From: Streptomyces atroolivaceus
GTDB taxonomy: Bacteria > Actinomycetota > Actinomycetes > Streptomycetales > Streptomycetaceae
Direction of reading: 5' to 3'
NCBI RefSeq assembly: GCF_000717025.1
Contig: NZ_JNXG01000006.1
Span: 186,001 to 250,000 of the forward strand
Length of the DNA stretch: 64,000 nucleotides
In this document: positions 1 through 8,900 of the stretch, piece after piece
Numbering within the stretch: position 1 is the first letter of the stretch
Layout of the letters: every line of letters begins with the position of its first letter
Position numbers and translations under genes: made by a program
Notes under the pieces: generated by a model
Told to the model about the DNA's origin: nothing
Seen by the model: the letters and a program-made list of their open reading frames with translations, nothing else
Database searches by the model: none

Positions 1-246
1 TCTCCGTATCGTCGTCCGCGAAACGGAGACTATCTCCTTATCGCCTCCGGCGCTACCGCCGGCAGATCCGCAGGCACGGCCCCGGCACACGTGGCCGCCG
101 GCAACCGCACTCGCTCCCTGGTGGCCGACTCACGGCCGCCACTGCGCCTCACGCCCGTGCGGCGTGCCCCCGGGCTGCCGCACGCGCCCCACGGCACGCA
201 CAACTCTGCTTCAGGCATCCCACCTCAGCCCCACGGAAGAGATCAC

Positions 247-1788
247 ATGTCCCCCGACGATTCTCCGGCGCCAGCCGCCACGGACGCCCTGCCACCGACC
301 CGCAACGAGGACAAACTGGCCTCCGGAGACGTTCTCGTCATCGGGATCCTGATGGTCTCCGCGTTCACGGTCCTGCTGAACGAGATGCTGTTGGGAGTCG
401 CGCTCCCCACCCTGATCAGCGATCTCGACATCACGCCCACCACGGGGCAGTGGCTCACGACGGGTTATCTGCTGACCCTGGCGATCCTCATCCCGGCCAC
501 CGGCTTCCTCCTTCGGAGATTCAACCTCCGCACGGTCTTCATCGGCTCACTGTCCTTGTTCTCCCTCGGCACCGTGATCGCCGCCGTCGCCCCGGGGTTC
601 GGTGTGCTGTTCACCGGTCGCCTCATCCAGGCGGCGGGCACGGCCGCCCTCGTGCCCCTTCTGATGACCACGACGATGCGCCTGGTTCCCCCGCACCGCC
701 GAGGCCGGACGATGGCGCTGGTCACCGGTCTGACCGCGGTGGCACCCGCGGTCGGCCCTGCGGTGTCCGGCGTGGTGATCTCCCAGCTCAACTGGCGGTG
801 GCTCTTCATCCTGGTCCTGCCCGTCGTCCTGGCCGGGCTGGCCCTGGGCGCAGCGAAACTGCGCAACATCACCACTCCGGAGCCTGTCACGCTGGACGTG
901 CTGTCCCTCGTCCTGTCCGCCATCGGGTTCGGCGCCCTCGTCTACGGCCTGTCAACGATCGGCGAGTCCACTTCCGGCCACGCACCGGTCCCGCCCTACC
1001 TCCCGATCCTCGTCGGGCTCCTCGCCCTCGCGGCCTTCGTCCGTCGGCAGACCGTGCTGCAGCGAAGCGACAACGCCTTCCTCGACATGAGAATCTTCCG
1101 TACCAGGGCATTCACCGTGCCGCTACTGGTCATGCTCGTCGTCGCACTGGTCGGATTCGGCACCACCATGGTCCTGCCACTGGTCCTCACCAACGTCGTC
1201 GGCCTGACCACCTTCCAGATCGGCCTCTTCCTGGTCCCCGGCGGAGCCCTGATCGCCCTCGTCTCGGCCCTCGGCGGCCGCGTCTACGACCGCTACGGAC
1301 CGCGGCCCCTGGCCATCCCCGGATCGGTCATCTGGACGGGTGCCCTGTGGTTCCTGAGCCGAGCGAACGAGGACACCGGTGTCACCGCGCTCCTGGCCGC
1401 CTACCTCGTCCTGTCGGCCTCGCAGGCCCTCATGTGGGCACCGATGACGACCGCCGCGCTGTCCTCCCTTCGCGCCGAGCTCTACCCGCACGGCACCGCG
1501 GCGTTCAACACCGCCCAGCAGCTGGCCGGCGGCGCAGGCGGCGCCGTACTGATCTCGGCCTACACCATCGGCTCCCACGCGAAGGATGCGGGAGCACTGG
1601 ACCTGGCCCAGTCCGTCTCGGCGTCACAAGCCGCCTTCACGACGGCGGCGGTCATCGGCTGCCTCGCAATCATCGGCACCCTCCTTGTCCGCGAGACCGC
1701 AGCCGCCCCCCAGCCACCGGCTTCTCCACCGAGCGATGCTTCCGTCAACGCCGCCGCGGTGCCGAAGGTGTCGTCGGCAACGGACTGA
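247..1788 (+). CDS. MFS multidrug exporter, DHA2 (EmrB/QacA) type
   Basis: An integral membrane proton-coupled exporter of about 513 residues, the length of 14-helix DHA2 drug antiporters. After a charged N-terminus it shows a long run of hydrophobic segments. An antiporter motif C-like stretch (AVAPAVGPAVSG, near residue 160) follows an R-rich cytoplasmic loop (PPHRRGRT), both typical of the family. The reading frame is open from position 91, but the ATG at 247 follows GGAAGAG at a good distance and begins a normal family N-terminus, so I take it as the start. It lies on the same strand as the polyketide cluster starting 2.6 kb downstream and could export its product. An ISL3 scrap and a GNAT gene lie between, so this link is only a guess. 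Confidence 0.85.
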   Translation: MSPDDSPAPAATDALPPTRNEDKLASGDVLVIGILMVSAFTVLLNEMLLGVALPTLISDLDITPTTGQWLTTGYLLTLAILIPATGFLLRRFNLRTVFIGSLSLFSLGTVIAAVAPGFGVLFTGRLIQAAGTAALVPLLMTTTMRLVPPHRRGRTMALVTGLTAVAPAVGPAVSGVVISQLNWRWLFILVLPVVLAGLALGAAKLRNITTPEPVTLDVLSLVLSAIGFGALVYGLSTIGESTSGHAPVPPYLPILVGLLALAAFVRRQTVLQRSDNAFLDMRIFRTRAFTVPLLVMLVVALVGFGTTMVLPLVLTNVVGLTTFQIGLFLVPGGALIALVSALGGRVYDRYGPRPLAIPGSVIWTGALWFLSRANEDTGVTALLAAYLVLSASQALMWAPMTTAALSSLRAELYPHGTAAFNTAQQLAGGAGGAVLISAYTIGSHAKDAGALDLAQSVSASQAAFTTAAVIGCLAIIGTLLVRETAAAPQPPASPPSDASVNAAAVPKVSSATD

Positions 1789-2228
1789 CCGCCCCGGCGC
1801 AGACGCGGGTACACCGGCGAGGAGCTGCCACGTGAAGCGGGTGGCTCCTGGAGCCGGCAGCCGGTGACGCCCGCGTACTGCTCCGAGCTGCCCCTCGAGG
1901 TCCTGGGTGCCGCTTCTGCTCCGGCCGACCCCGACGAGGCCCGGCGCAAGCGGGACCGCCGGATGCACCGCTTCGCCGCTCTCACCTCCACGGCCCACGC
2001 TGGAGGAGACCGTGGAACCAACCGCTCCTCCACCGCTGACGCGCCGCCCAGCAAGCCCTCTTGTGCGCGAGAGGGGCGGCCTGCCGCTCATACGCCTACC
2101 TTGCTCGGGGTTGGGCCTTGCGCGCTCGGCACGCTGTCACCGGCAGGGAGTCGCACCCTTATGAGATGAGCACGCCGGTAGTCATTGACCACCTCTCCCC
2201 CACGGGCGGGCGCCGAGTCACCATCCGC
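1789..2228. other. Intergenic stretch without recognisable gene
   Basis: About 440 bases after the exporter. The open frames here have biased, Pro/Arg/Ser-rich translations with no family resemblance, and I see no RNA gene. It leads into a transposase fragment, so it may hold further decayed insertion-sequence DNA. Confidence 0.4.
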
Positions 2229-2340
2229 GGGCAGATCGCCGGGCTCGCCCTGCCCTGGAGCTCAGGCGTCGTCGAAGGACACGTCAACCGCATAAAGATG
2301 CTCAGACGCCAGATGCTCGGCCGGGCAGGCTCCGTCTACT
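2229..2340 (+). pseudogene. ISL3-family transposase C-terminal fragment
   Basis: The plus-strand translation contains LPWSSGVVEGHVNRIK followed by a MLRRQMLGRAG-like stretch. This is the strongly conserved C-terminal block of ISL3-type transposases (after the last catalytic Glu region: SSGVVEG..NRIK..KRQM.GRAG). Similarity stops abruptly after GRAG and nothing upstream continues the transposase, so only about 35 residues remain. It overlaps the 3' end of the oppositely oriented hypothetical gene at 2302-2652, and its insertion or decay may have altered that gene's C-terminus. Confidence 0.7.
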
Positions 2341-2652
2341 TCGCAGGCGTGTCCTGCTCCACTCGCGAAGCACGGGTCGGACCGCATCATCAAGCAGACC
2401 AAAGCCTTCCGGAAACCCTTCCAGGAACTCCCGCCGAGCGGGGTCGGACTCGGCATCGGCCATCGCCCCGAGCAGACCGATCAGTTCGCTCCGCTGGTCG
2501 CTCGACAGCTTGCTGACCAGGTGGGCGACGCCCTCCAGGACCTTGACAGCGTCGTCCGGATCCATCTGCTCGTCCTCACTGCCCTCGATGAACCACAGGA
2601 CACCGGTCAAGGCCGCAGTCAGGGCGTGAGTCAGAGACGAGTACACGGGCAT
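2302..2652 (-). CDS. Small hypothetical protein
   Basis: A 116-residue acidic, mostly helical protein. The central part (MDPDDAVKVLEGVAHLV.. through SDPARREFLEGFPEGFGL) has balanced composition and natural codon bias, and looks like a small conserved Streptomyces hypothetical protein, though I cannot name a family. The chosen ATG at 2652 has a GGGAG about 10 bases upstream; an internal ATG at the MDPDD residues is also possible. The last ~15 residues are Arg/Ser-rich and run across the ISL3 scrap on the other strand, so the original C-terminus was probably replaced. No function is proposed. Confidence 0.45.
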   Translation of the reverse strand: MPVYSSLTHALTAALTGVLWFIEGSEDEQMDPDDAVKVLEGVAHLVSKLSSDQRSELIGLLGAMADAESDPARREFLEGFPEGFGLLDDAVRPVLREWSRTRLRSRRSLPGRASGV

Positions 2653-2941
2653 GAAGGGCGGTCTCCCAGCAGGTCGCGGCAGCAGAATCCGGCCATCCCA
2701 CCACATACCTCAGACATCACACTCAGTCAGCCCTCCACGGAAAGTGAGCCAGAACACGAGGAGCGACAGCACCCGCGCACGCCGATGAGAATCGTGCCGC
2801 TCCAGGCCGACGCTACGAACTCGTGGATGATCCACGGTGCGGATGGTCGGGATCGGTGGGGCAAGCGAACACGTTGAGCTCGCCGGAGCGGCCGCCGGTG
2901 ACTTCGGTGGGGTGCGGACTGAAGGCGGGCAGGCCTCGGTC

Positions 2942-3514
2942 CTAGCGGTCGGGCATCAGCGTGGCTGTCGGATGCCACTCGCGACGGAGGAGGCCGAAGA
3001 CCCAGGAGTCGGAGACGTCTCCGTTGACTACGCAGTCCTCGCGAAGGGTGCCTTCGCGGACGAAGCCGAGCTTTTCCAGGACTCGGGCGGACGCCACGTT
3101 GCGGGTATCGGTCTCGGCCTGGACGCGGTTCAGGTCCAGGACGTCGAACGCCCACCGCAGGACGGCGTGCGCGGTCTCCGTGGCGTAGCCGTGGCCCCAT
3201 GCGGCGGCGTCGAAGACGTAGCCCAGGGACGCGCTGCGGAAGTCCGGGTTCCAGCTGGTCAGGCCGCACCAGCCGATGAACGCGCCGTCGGAGACACGGT
3301 CGACGGCCACCCGCGCTCCCGTGCCTTCCTCCTCGATCGTCCGACAGGTCGCCATGAAGCGCTGGGCGCGGGCCGGTTCGGTCCACGGCGGGGAGTCCCA
3401 GTAACGCAGCACGTGGGCGCTGCTGTGCAGCGTGTAGAGCGGCGCCGCGTCGGCGTCGGTGAACGGCCGCAGTCGCAGGCGGGCGGTATGCAGCTCGGGG
3501 GTGGGCAATGTCAT
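2942..3514 (-). CDS. GNAT N-acetyltransferase, RimJ/RimL type
   Basis: A 190-residue acetyl-CoA-dependent acetyltransferase of the RimJ/RimL subgroup. It starts with the usual ELHTARLRLRPFTDADAAPLY strand, has the acceptor-side FIGWCGL strand, and the acetyl-CoA loop region WGHGYATETAHAVLRWAFD followed by NVASARVLEKLGFVREG, where the conserved Asn and LGF sit. The frame is open upstream to 3631, but the ATG at 3514 matches the family N-terminus. Substrate is unknown: ribosomal protein N-termini are classical for the family, but many Streptomyces paralogues acetylate small molecules. It is transcribed away from the polyketide cluster. Confidence 0.85.
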   Translation of the reverse strand: MTLPTPELHTARLRLRPFTDADAAPLYTLHSSAHVLRYWDSPPWTEPARAQRFMATCRTIEEEGTGARVAVDRVSDGAFIGWCGLTSWNPDFRSASLGYVFDAAAWGHGYATETAHAVLRWAFDVLDLNRVQAETDTRNVASARVLEKLGFVREGTLREDCVVNGDVSDSWVFGLLRREWHPTATLMPDR

Positions 3515-4424
3515 GCGGAACATCCTGCCGCGCCGCCCTCGCCCCGAACCATCCGAATATCCGGACGGTCGGGGGCGCGCACGTCCCCGGTGACGCCCCA
3601 CCATCACGAACGGCCGAAGCATCAGCCGCACCGGCGCGCATCGCGCCGTCGGGTCAGGCCGGGCTCCATGCCGAGATCACCTGTTCCTTCGCCGGCCGGC
3701 AGCCTCTCGCCCCCGGCGTCGCCCCACCCCCGATGGCGGCCCGGCCCCGACGGCGGGGCGAGAGCGTCACCGACGCCGAAGCGGCCTGTTGCGGCGGGAA
3801 CCGCCCGTCAATCCTGCCCACGGCCCCACCGCGGCGGCCCCCGAAAGCCCCGGTTTCGAATCGGACTTCAAATGGGCACCGAAGAGCCGGCAAACAAATA
3901 CCAAACAAAAATTGTGTCTGCGTCGGCGAACCGCCCGGGACTCTTGATAGCCGGGACCAGGCGTCCGGTCTCGGCCAAGCCGGCTTGTCAAAATTGGATC
4001 GAATTCCCGGCGGAATGATGTTTGAGGGCCTCGATCACGTCGGTTCAAAGCGGGGCACTACGGAGGCTAACGTATCAAACGACCGGCCGCGGCTAACACG
4101 CGTCCCATCTGGCGGCAAGAGCGCAATCGCCTTCCACTGTTACATGCTTGGAAACTGGTGGGCGCAATCACTTCAGGCCGAAACTGGATCGTTGACCCCC
4201 CGGGAGGCGCGCCGCTACCTTCAATGGCAACCCCGTTCAGCAGGAGAGATTCGGTTCCGGAGTCACACATTCACAGGAATGGCAATCAACGAGGGGCGGC
4301 CAGGGGTGCATCTGCTTTCGCCCGCCGCCCGGGTGCAACCATGTAAGGACATGTTTCGTCGCGCCGTCGTGTGCGTTTCACGACCCCGGTCGGCCATGCG
4401 AATTCGCCTGCGGTCGGGGCAGAG
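3515..4424. other. Long intergenic region upstream of the polyketide cluster
   Basis: About 900 bases separate the GNAT gene from the AT-ACP gene. No convincing gene is present. The stretch around 3885-4090 is noticeably richer in A and T than its surroundings (for example AAACAAATACCAAACAAAA). A short inverted repeat CATGT-AAGG-ACATG sits at 4340-4353. A long regulatory leader for the cluster is the most economical reading. Confidence 0.5.
4192..4221 (+). promoter_or_regulatory. Candidate promoter of the polyketide operon
   Basis: TTGACC at 4192 and TACCTT at 4216 are separated by 18 bases, a fair match to vegetative (HrdB-type) -35/-10 elements. It would leave an untranslated leader of about 200 bases before the AT-ACP start. 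Judged by eye only. Confidence 0.35.
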
Positions 4425-5915
4425 ATGAGGGTGATGCACGTGGTGAATACCGTCTTTGTCATGCCCGGTACGGTGGCCGCCCCACGAGGGGGAATTCTGT
4501 GTGATTTACACAACCGCTACGAGACCGTACGTGAAGCACTGTCCCGCATCGACAAAGCGGCCCGGGAAATGGGGCTGCCCAATATCAGTGCGCGGCTGAT
4601 CGAGCACAACGAGACGAGCGACCAGCGCGGCCCGGAGGTGCAGTATCTGGAGATCTTCGCGGTCAGCATCGCGACGCATCACATGCTGATCGCCGAAGGG
4701 GCCCGGCCCGTCGCCGTCGTCGGGCAGAGCATCGGGGAGCTGTGGGCCCTGGCCGCCGCGGGACACCTGTCCGTGGAGGACGCCGCGCGCCTGGCCGTGG
4801 CCAGGTCCCAGGTTCTGACCCGGCAGAGCTGGGACGGAAAGATGCTGGCGGTCGGGGTGGACGGCCTCAGGGCGGAGTCGCTCGCCGGGCTGATCAACCA
4901 TCCCCACCTGGTACTCGCCTGCGAGAACGCCCCCCGGCAGAGCGTCATCAGCGGTCCCGAAGCGCTGATCGAGCAGGTGAAACAGGTGGCCGACGCACTG
5001 GACTGGCCAAGTTTCCCCCTGGGCGTCCCACATCCGACCCACTCCCCGGCCATGGCGCAGGCCGCGCGCGACCTGCGGGCGACCGCGCCCCGCGTTCCGT
5101 ACGGGGCCGGACGCTGGCGAGTGTGCTCCCCCTGGCTGGGGCGGGACATCGGCGACGACGACCCGGTCGACCTGGTCGCCGGCGCGCTCACCGCCCGCGT
5201 CCGGATGCTGCACACGATCCGCGACCTGCACGCGGCGGGCGCCGACGCCTTCGTGGAGTGCGGGGAGTGGCCCGTCGTCACCAAGTTCGTCGAGGCGTCG
5301 GTCCCGGGCGTGCGGTGTGTCGTCCCGCTGAGCGAGAGCGATCCGGCCGAAGCCGTCCGTGCGCTGGTCACCGAGTCCGCCGCGGGCAGCCCGTTCCGCT
5401 CCGGCGTGCCGGCGCCGTCGAGCAACGGACACGGTCCTGCCGCGCAGGTGAGCGTGCCCGTGGCGGCCGAGCCGGTTCCGGTGTCCCCCGCAGCCGTTCC
5501 GCCGCCCGGTGTGTCCATACCGGCGGCCCCCGTGTCCTATGTGACCCCCGTCGCCTCTCCGGCCCCCGCGGCCGCGGTGCCGGTCGCACCCGTCGCCGTC
5601 GCTCCGCCCGTGGTCGCCGCAGCCCCCGACGCCACGCCCACGTCCGTCGGGTTGGACTACGAGTCGGTGCTGGCCGAGTTGCAGACGCTGTACGGGGACT
5701 TCCTCGGTTATCCGCCGGACCTCCTCGGCGAGGACGACGGCCTGGAGTCCGAACTGGGTGTGGAGTCGCTCAAGCAGGTCGTCCTGCTGGGGCGGGTGTC
5801 CGACCGGTTCGACCTGCCCGATCTGCGGTCGAACTCCTCCCTGCTGACCGTCGGCACCCTGCGCCGGATCGCGGAGACCGTCGTACAGACGCGGGCGGGG
5901 GCTGCCGGGCGATGA
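4425..5915 (+). CDS. Discrete acyltransferase-ACP didomain protein of the polyketide synthase
   Basis: A 496-residue protein that would load extender units onto its own carrier domain and hand them to the KS of the next protein. The acyltransferase part has the nucleophile elbow GQSIGE (Ser about 102; GHSIGE is usual) and the catalytic His in HPTHSPAM (about 206). The usual N-terminal PGQGSQ is replaced by PGTVAAP. An Ala/Pro/Val-rich linker (about 325-405) leads to an ACP with ELGVESLKQ, Ser about 448 being the phosphopantetheine site. The frame opens at GTG 4371; ATG 4425 or 4434 are equally usable. Codon 28 (4506-4508) is TTA, so translation should depend on the bldA tRNA. Its stop overlaps the next start (ATGA). 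Confidence 0.88.
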   Translation: MRVMHVVNTVFVMPGTVAAPRGGILCDLHNRYETVREALSRIDKAAREMGLPNISARLIEHNETSDQRGPEVQYLEIFAVSIATHHMLIAEGARPVAVVGQSIGELWALAAAGHLSVEDAARLAVARSQVLTRQSWDGKMLAVGVDGLRAESLAGLINHPHLVLACENAPRQSVISGPEALIEQVKQVADALDWPSFPLGVPHPTHSPAMAQAARDLRATAPRVPYGAGRWRVCSPWLGRDIGDDDPVDLVAGALTARVRMLHTIRDLHAAGADAFVECGEWPVVTKFVEASVPGVRCVVPLSESDPAEAVRALVTESAAGSPFRSGVPAPSSNGHGPAAQVSVPVAAEPVPVSPAAVPPPGVSIPAAPVSYVTPVASPAPAAAVPVAPVAVAPPVVAAAPDATPTSVGLDYESVLAELQTLYGDFLGYPPDLLGEDDGLESELGVESLKQVVLLGRVSDRFDLPDLRSNSSLLTVGTLRRIAETVVQTRAGAAGR

Positions 5916-8900
5916 CCTCCACAGACAGCCTGCGAGGCCGGGTCGCACTGGTGACCGGAGCCGCGAAGAGCCTCGGCGCGGACATCGTCCGCCGCCTGGC
6001 ACAGGGCGGCGCCCATGTGATCGTCAACTACTTCCACTCGGTCGAGCAGGCGGAGCTGCTGCGGGCCGAGCTGGAGCGGGCTGGTCACAGCTGCGAGTTC
6101 ATCCGTGCCTCGGTGGCCAAGACCAGCGAGATCGACCGGATGTTCGACCTGATCCAGGAGCGCCACGGCGGCCTGGACATCCTGGTCAACAACGCCGCGG
6201 GCGGGGCCTTCCTGCCTCTGTTCGACATCGACGACACCTACTGGCAGCGGGCGTGGTCCACCAATGTGATGGGCGCCTACCACTGTTCGCGCCGGGCGGC
6301 CGAGCTGATGAAGGGCAGAGAGGGGGCGAGCATCCTCTGCCTGTCCAGCGTCGGGGCACACCAGCCGGTTCCGGGTTACGGCCCCGGCGGGGTCACCAAG
6401 GCGGCCCTGGAGTCCCTGGTCCGCTATCTGGCGCTCGAACTGGCCGGCCAGGGCGTCCGGGTCAACACGGTGCTGCTGGGCTCCGTCGACAGCGAGATCG
6501 TCGTCAATCTCGACGATCCGGCGGCGGTGCACACCGACCCGGCGGGGACCAGCGAGCTGATGCGCCGTACCCTCTCGACGCCGGACGCCGCCAAGTTGAT
6601 CTGCCATCTCCTGCACGAGGACACCGCCTTCATCACCGGGCAGACCATCGTCGCCGACGGCGGAATCAGCATCGGTGGGATGCAGGGCATGCGACTGCAC
6701 AGCAGGCTCGCGGACCAGGTGAGTGGGCCCGCCCGGCGCCAGCCGGCCCCCTCGGCGGCGGTGACGACGCCGTCGGAGGCTCACCGGCCCGCCCCCGAGC
6801 GGCCGGCGGCCCCTGTTCCGGTACGTACACCGGAGCCGTCCCCCGCGTCGGCCGCCGCCCTGCCGACACCTCCACCGGCCGCCGCACCGACGCCCCCACC
6901 CGCGCCCGCAGCGTCCGCGCCGGCGCCTGCACACCCGGCGGCTGCCCCCGCGCCGGACGAAGCGCCGGACGAAGCACAGGAGACGGATCCCGGCGCCGTC
7001 GCGGTGGTCGGTCTCGGCCTGGCCCTGCCCGGCGCGAACAACGCGGCCGAGTTCTGGGACCGGCTGCGGGAGGGCGTCCTGCTCTCCAGCGAACCGTCCG
7101 CCTTCGACCTGAAGCACTTCTGGGCCCCCACCCGTGAGGAGACCGACGCCTTCTACGTCCGCGAGGCCGGGTACCTCCACGACTTCGTCCCGGACCCCGC
7201 CTCGATCGCCGAACCGGACGGGAACGCCGACCACCCCGGCTGGCCGCGGACCACCCGCTGGCTGCGCCACTGCGCCGTCCAGGCGCTGGCAGGCGTGAAC
7301 CGACGCGCGACGGACCGGTGGCTCGCCGCGACCACCGGTATCCACGACCAGACCGGGCTCGGCCCCCAGGGTGTCGTCCTGGGTGACGAGTACCGGCGGA
7401 TGGTGCGCGACGCCGTCCCGGCCGGCGCGGACGGTGACTGGCTGGCCGAGCTGGCCGACCACGCGCTCAGCGCGCACTACGGCGGCGACGGCGGGGATCC
7501 GAAGGCGTACCTGCCCGCGTCCGTCTCCCGCAACGCGCTGCGCGGGCTGATCCCCGCCGACTCCCAGCATCTGACCCTCGACGCGGCCTGTGCGAGCGGG
7601 CTGTTCGCCGTGGACGCCGCGGTCAAGGCGCTGCGCGAAGGCTCCTGCGACGTGGCGCTGGCCGGTGGGACCTCGGTGATCGAGCCGATCGGGTTCACGC
7701 TCTTCTGCCGCGCCCAGGGCATCTCGATGAGCGGCAGGGTGCGCCCCTTCGACCAGGCTGCCGACGGCACCCTGATCGGTGAGGGCGCCATCGTGCTCAC
7801 CCTCAAGACGTACGCGCGGGCCGTGGCCGACGGCGACCCGGTACTCGGTGTCATCCGGGGCACCGGTCTCGCCGCCGACGGCCGGGGCAAGGGCATTCAC
7901 GCTCCGGCCACGCGCGGGCAGGAGCTGGCGATCGCCCGGGCCTGGGCGGACGCGGGCGTCGAGGCCGACGACGTGGACTGGGTCGTGGCGCACGGCACCG
8001 GCACGCCGGTGGGCGACGAGATCGAACTGCGCTCGCTGCTCTCCCGGCTGGGGCCGCGTGAGCGGGCGTGCCTGCTGACGTCGAACAAGCAGGTCTTCGG
8101 GCACACCGGCGTGCTGGCGGGCCTGGTGTCCGTTGCGCACGCGCTGGTCGCCCTGGAACGCGGAGCGGTTCCCGGTCAGCCCGTGGTCACCGACCCGCAT
8201 CCGCTCCTGGGTGACGGCACCCACCTGACCGTTCCGGTCAAGGACGCGCCCTGGCCGGCGGACGAGGCACGACCGCGCGTGGTCGGGGTGTCGTCGTTCG
8301 GCCTCGGCGGAGCGGACGCGCACGTGGTCCTGTCCGACCGCGTGCCGCCGGCCGCCCCCGTTCACAGGCGCGGAGGCGACGCGGCCGCCGGCGCCGAGGA
8401 CCTGGTCGTCGTGGGCTGGAACACCCACCTGCCCGGCCTGGACGCCGCCCGGGTGCCCGCCTGGCTGGCCGGTGACGGCCCGCTCCCGGAATCCGGCTTC
8501 GGTACGCCGTACCCGTTGCCGTCCCCACGGGACGTGCGCATCCCGCCGCTGACGATGCGCCACATGGACGCCGCCCACCTGATGATGCTCGAGGCCCTCG
8601 GCCCGCTGCTGGACCAGCTCGGGGAGCCGGGCACCAGCCTGCGGCCCACCACCGCGGTGATGGTGGGATCGACGCTGCCGACCACGCACAACACCCAGGC
8701 CGCGCTGCGGGTGCACGCCCGCGAGGCCGCCACCACGTTCGGCATCCTGCCCGACCCGGTGCAGGCGCGGACGCTGAGGGAGTACCTGGCGAAGGGGATG
8801 GCCGAGGCGGAGGGGGTGATCCCCGGCGACCTGAACGAGGACGACTTCACCGGCGCGGTCTCCTGCATCCTGTCGGGCCGGGCTGCCAACTACTACGACT

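Noticed and set aside
3885..4100. Gamma-butyrolactone receptor (ARE) site in the AT-rich DNA upstream of the polyketide genes
   Set aside because: AAACAAATACC resembles one half-site but no matching inverted half was found, and no receptor gene is nearby.
4425..5400. The acyltransferase domain as inactive because PGQGSQ is missing and GHSxG is GQSxG
   Set aside because: Both catalytic residues (Ser and the later His) are in place and the elbow motif is otherwise normal; discrete AT domains vary at the N-terminal motif.
4742..5911. N-terminal extension of the large synthase frame upstream of 5912
   Set aside because: It reads out of frame through the AT-ACP gene, is Arg/Pro-rich, and the ATG at 5912 overlapping the AT-ACP stop begins a natural SDR N-terminus.
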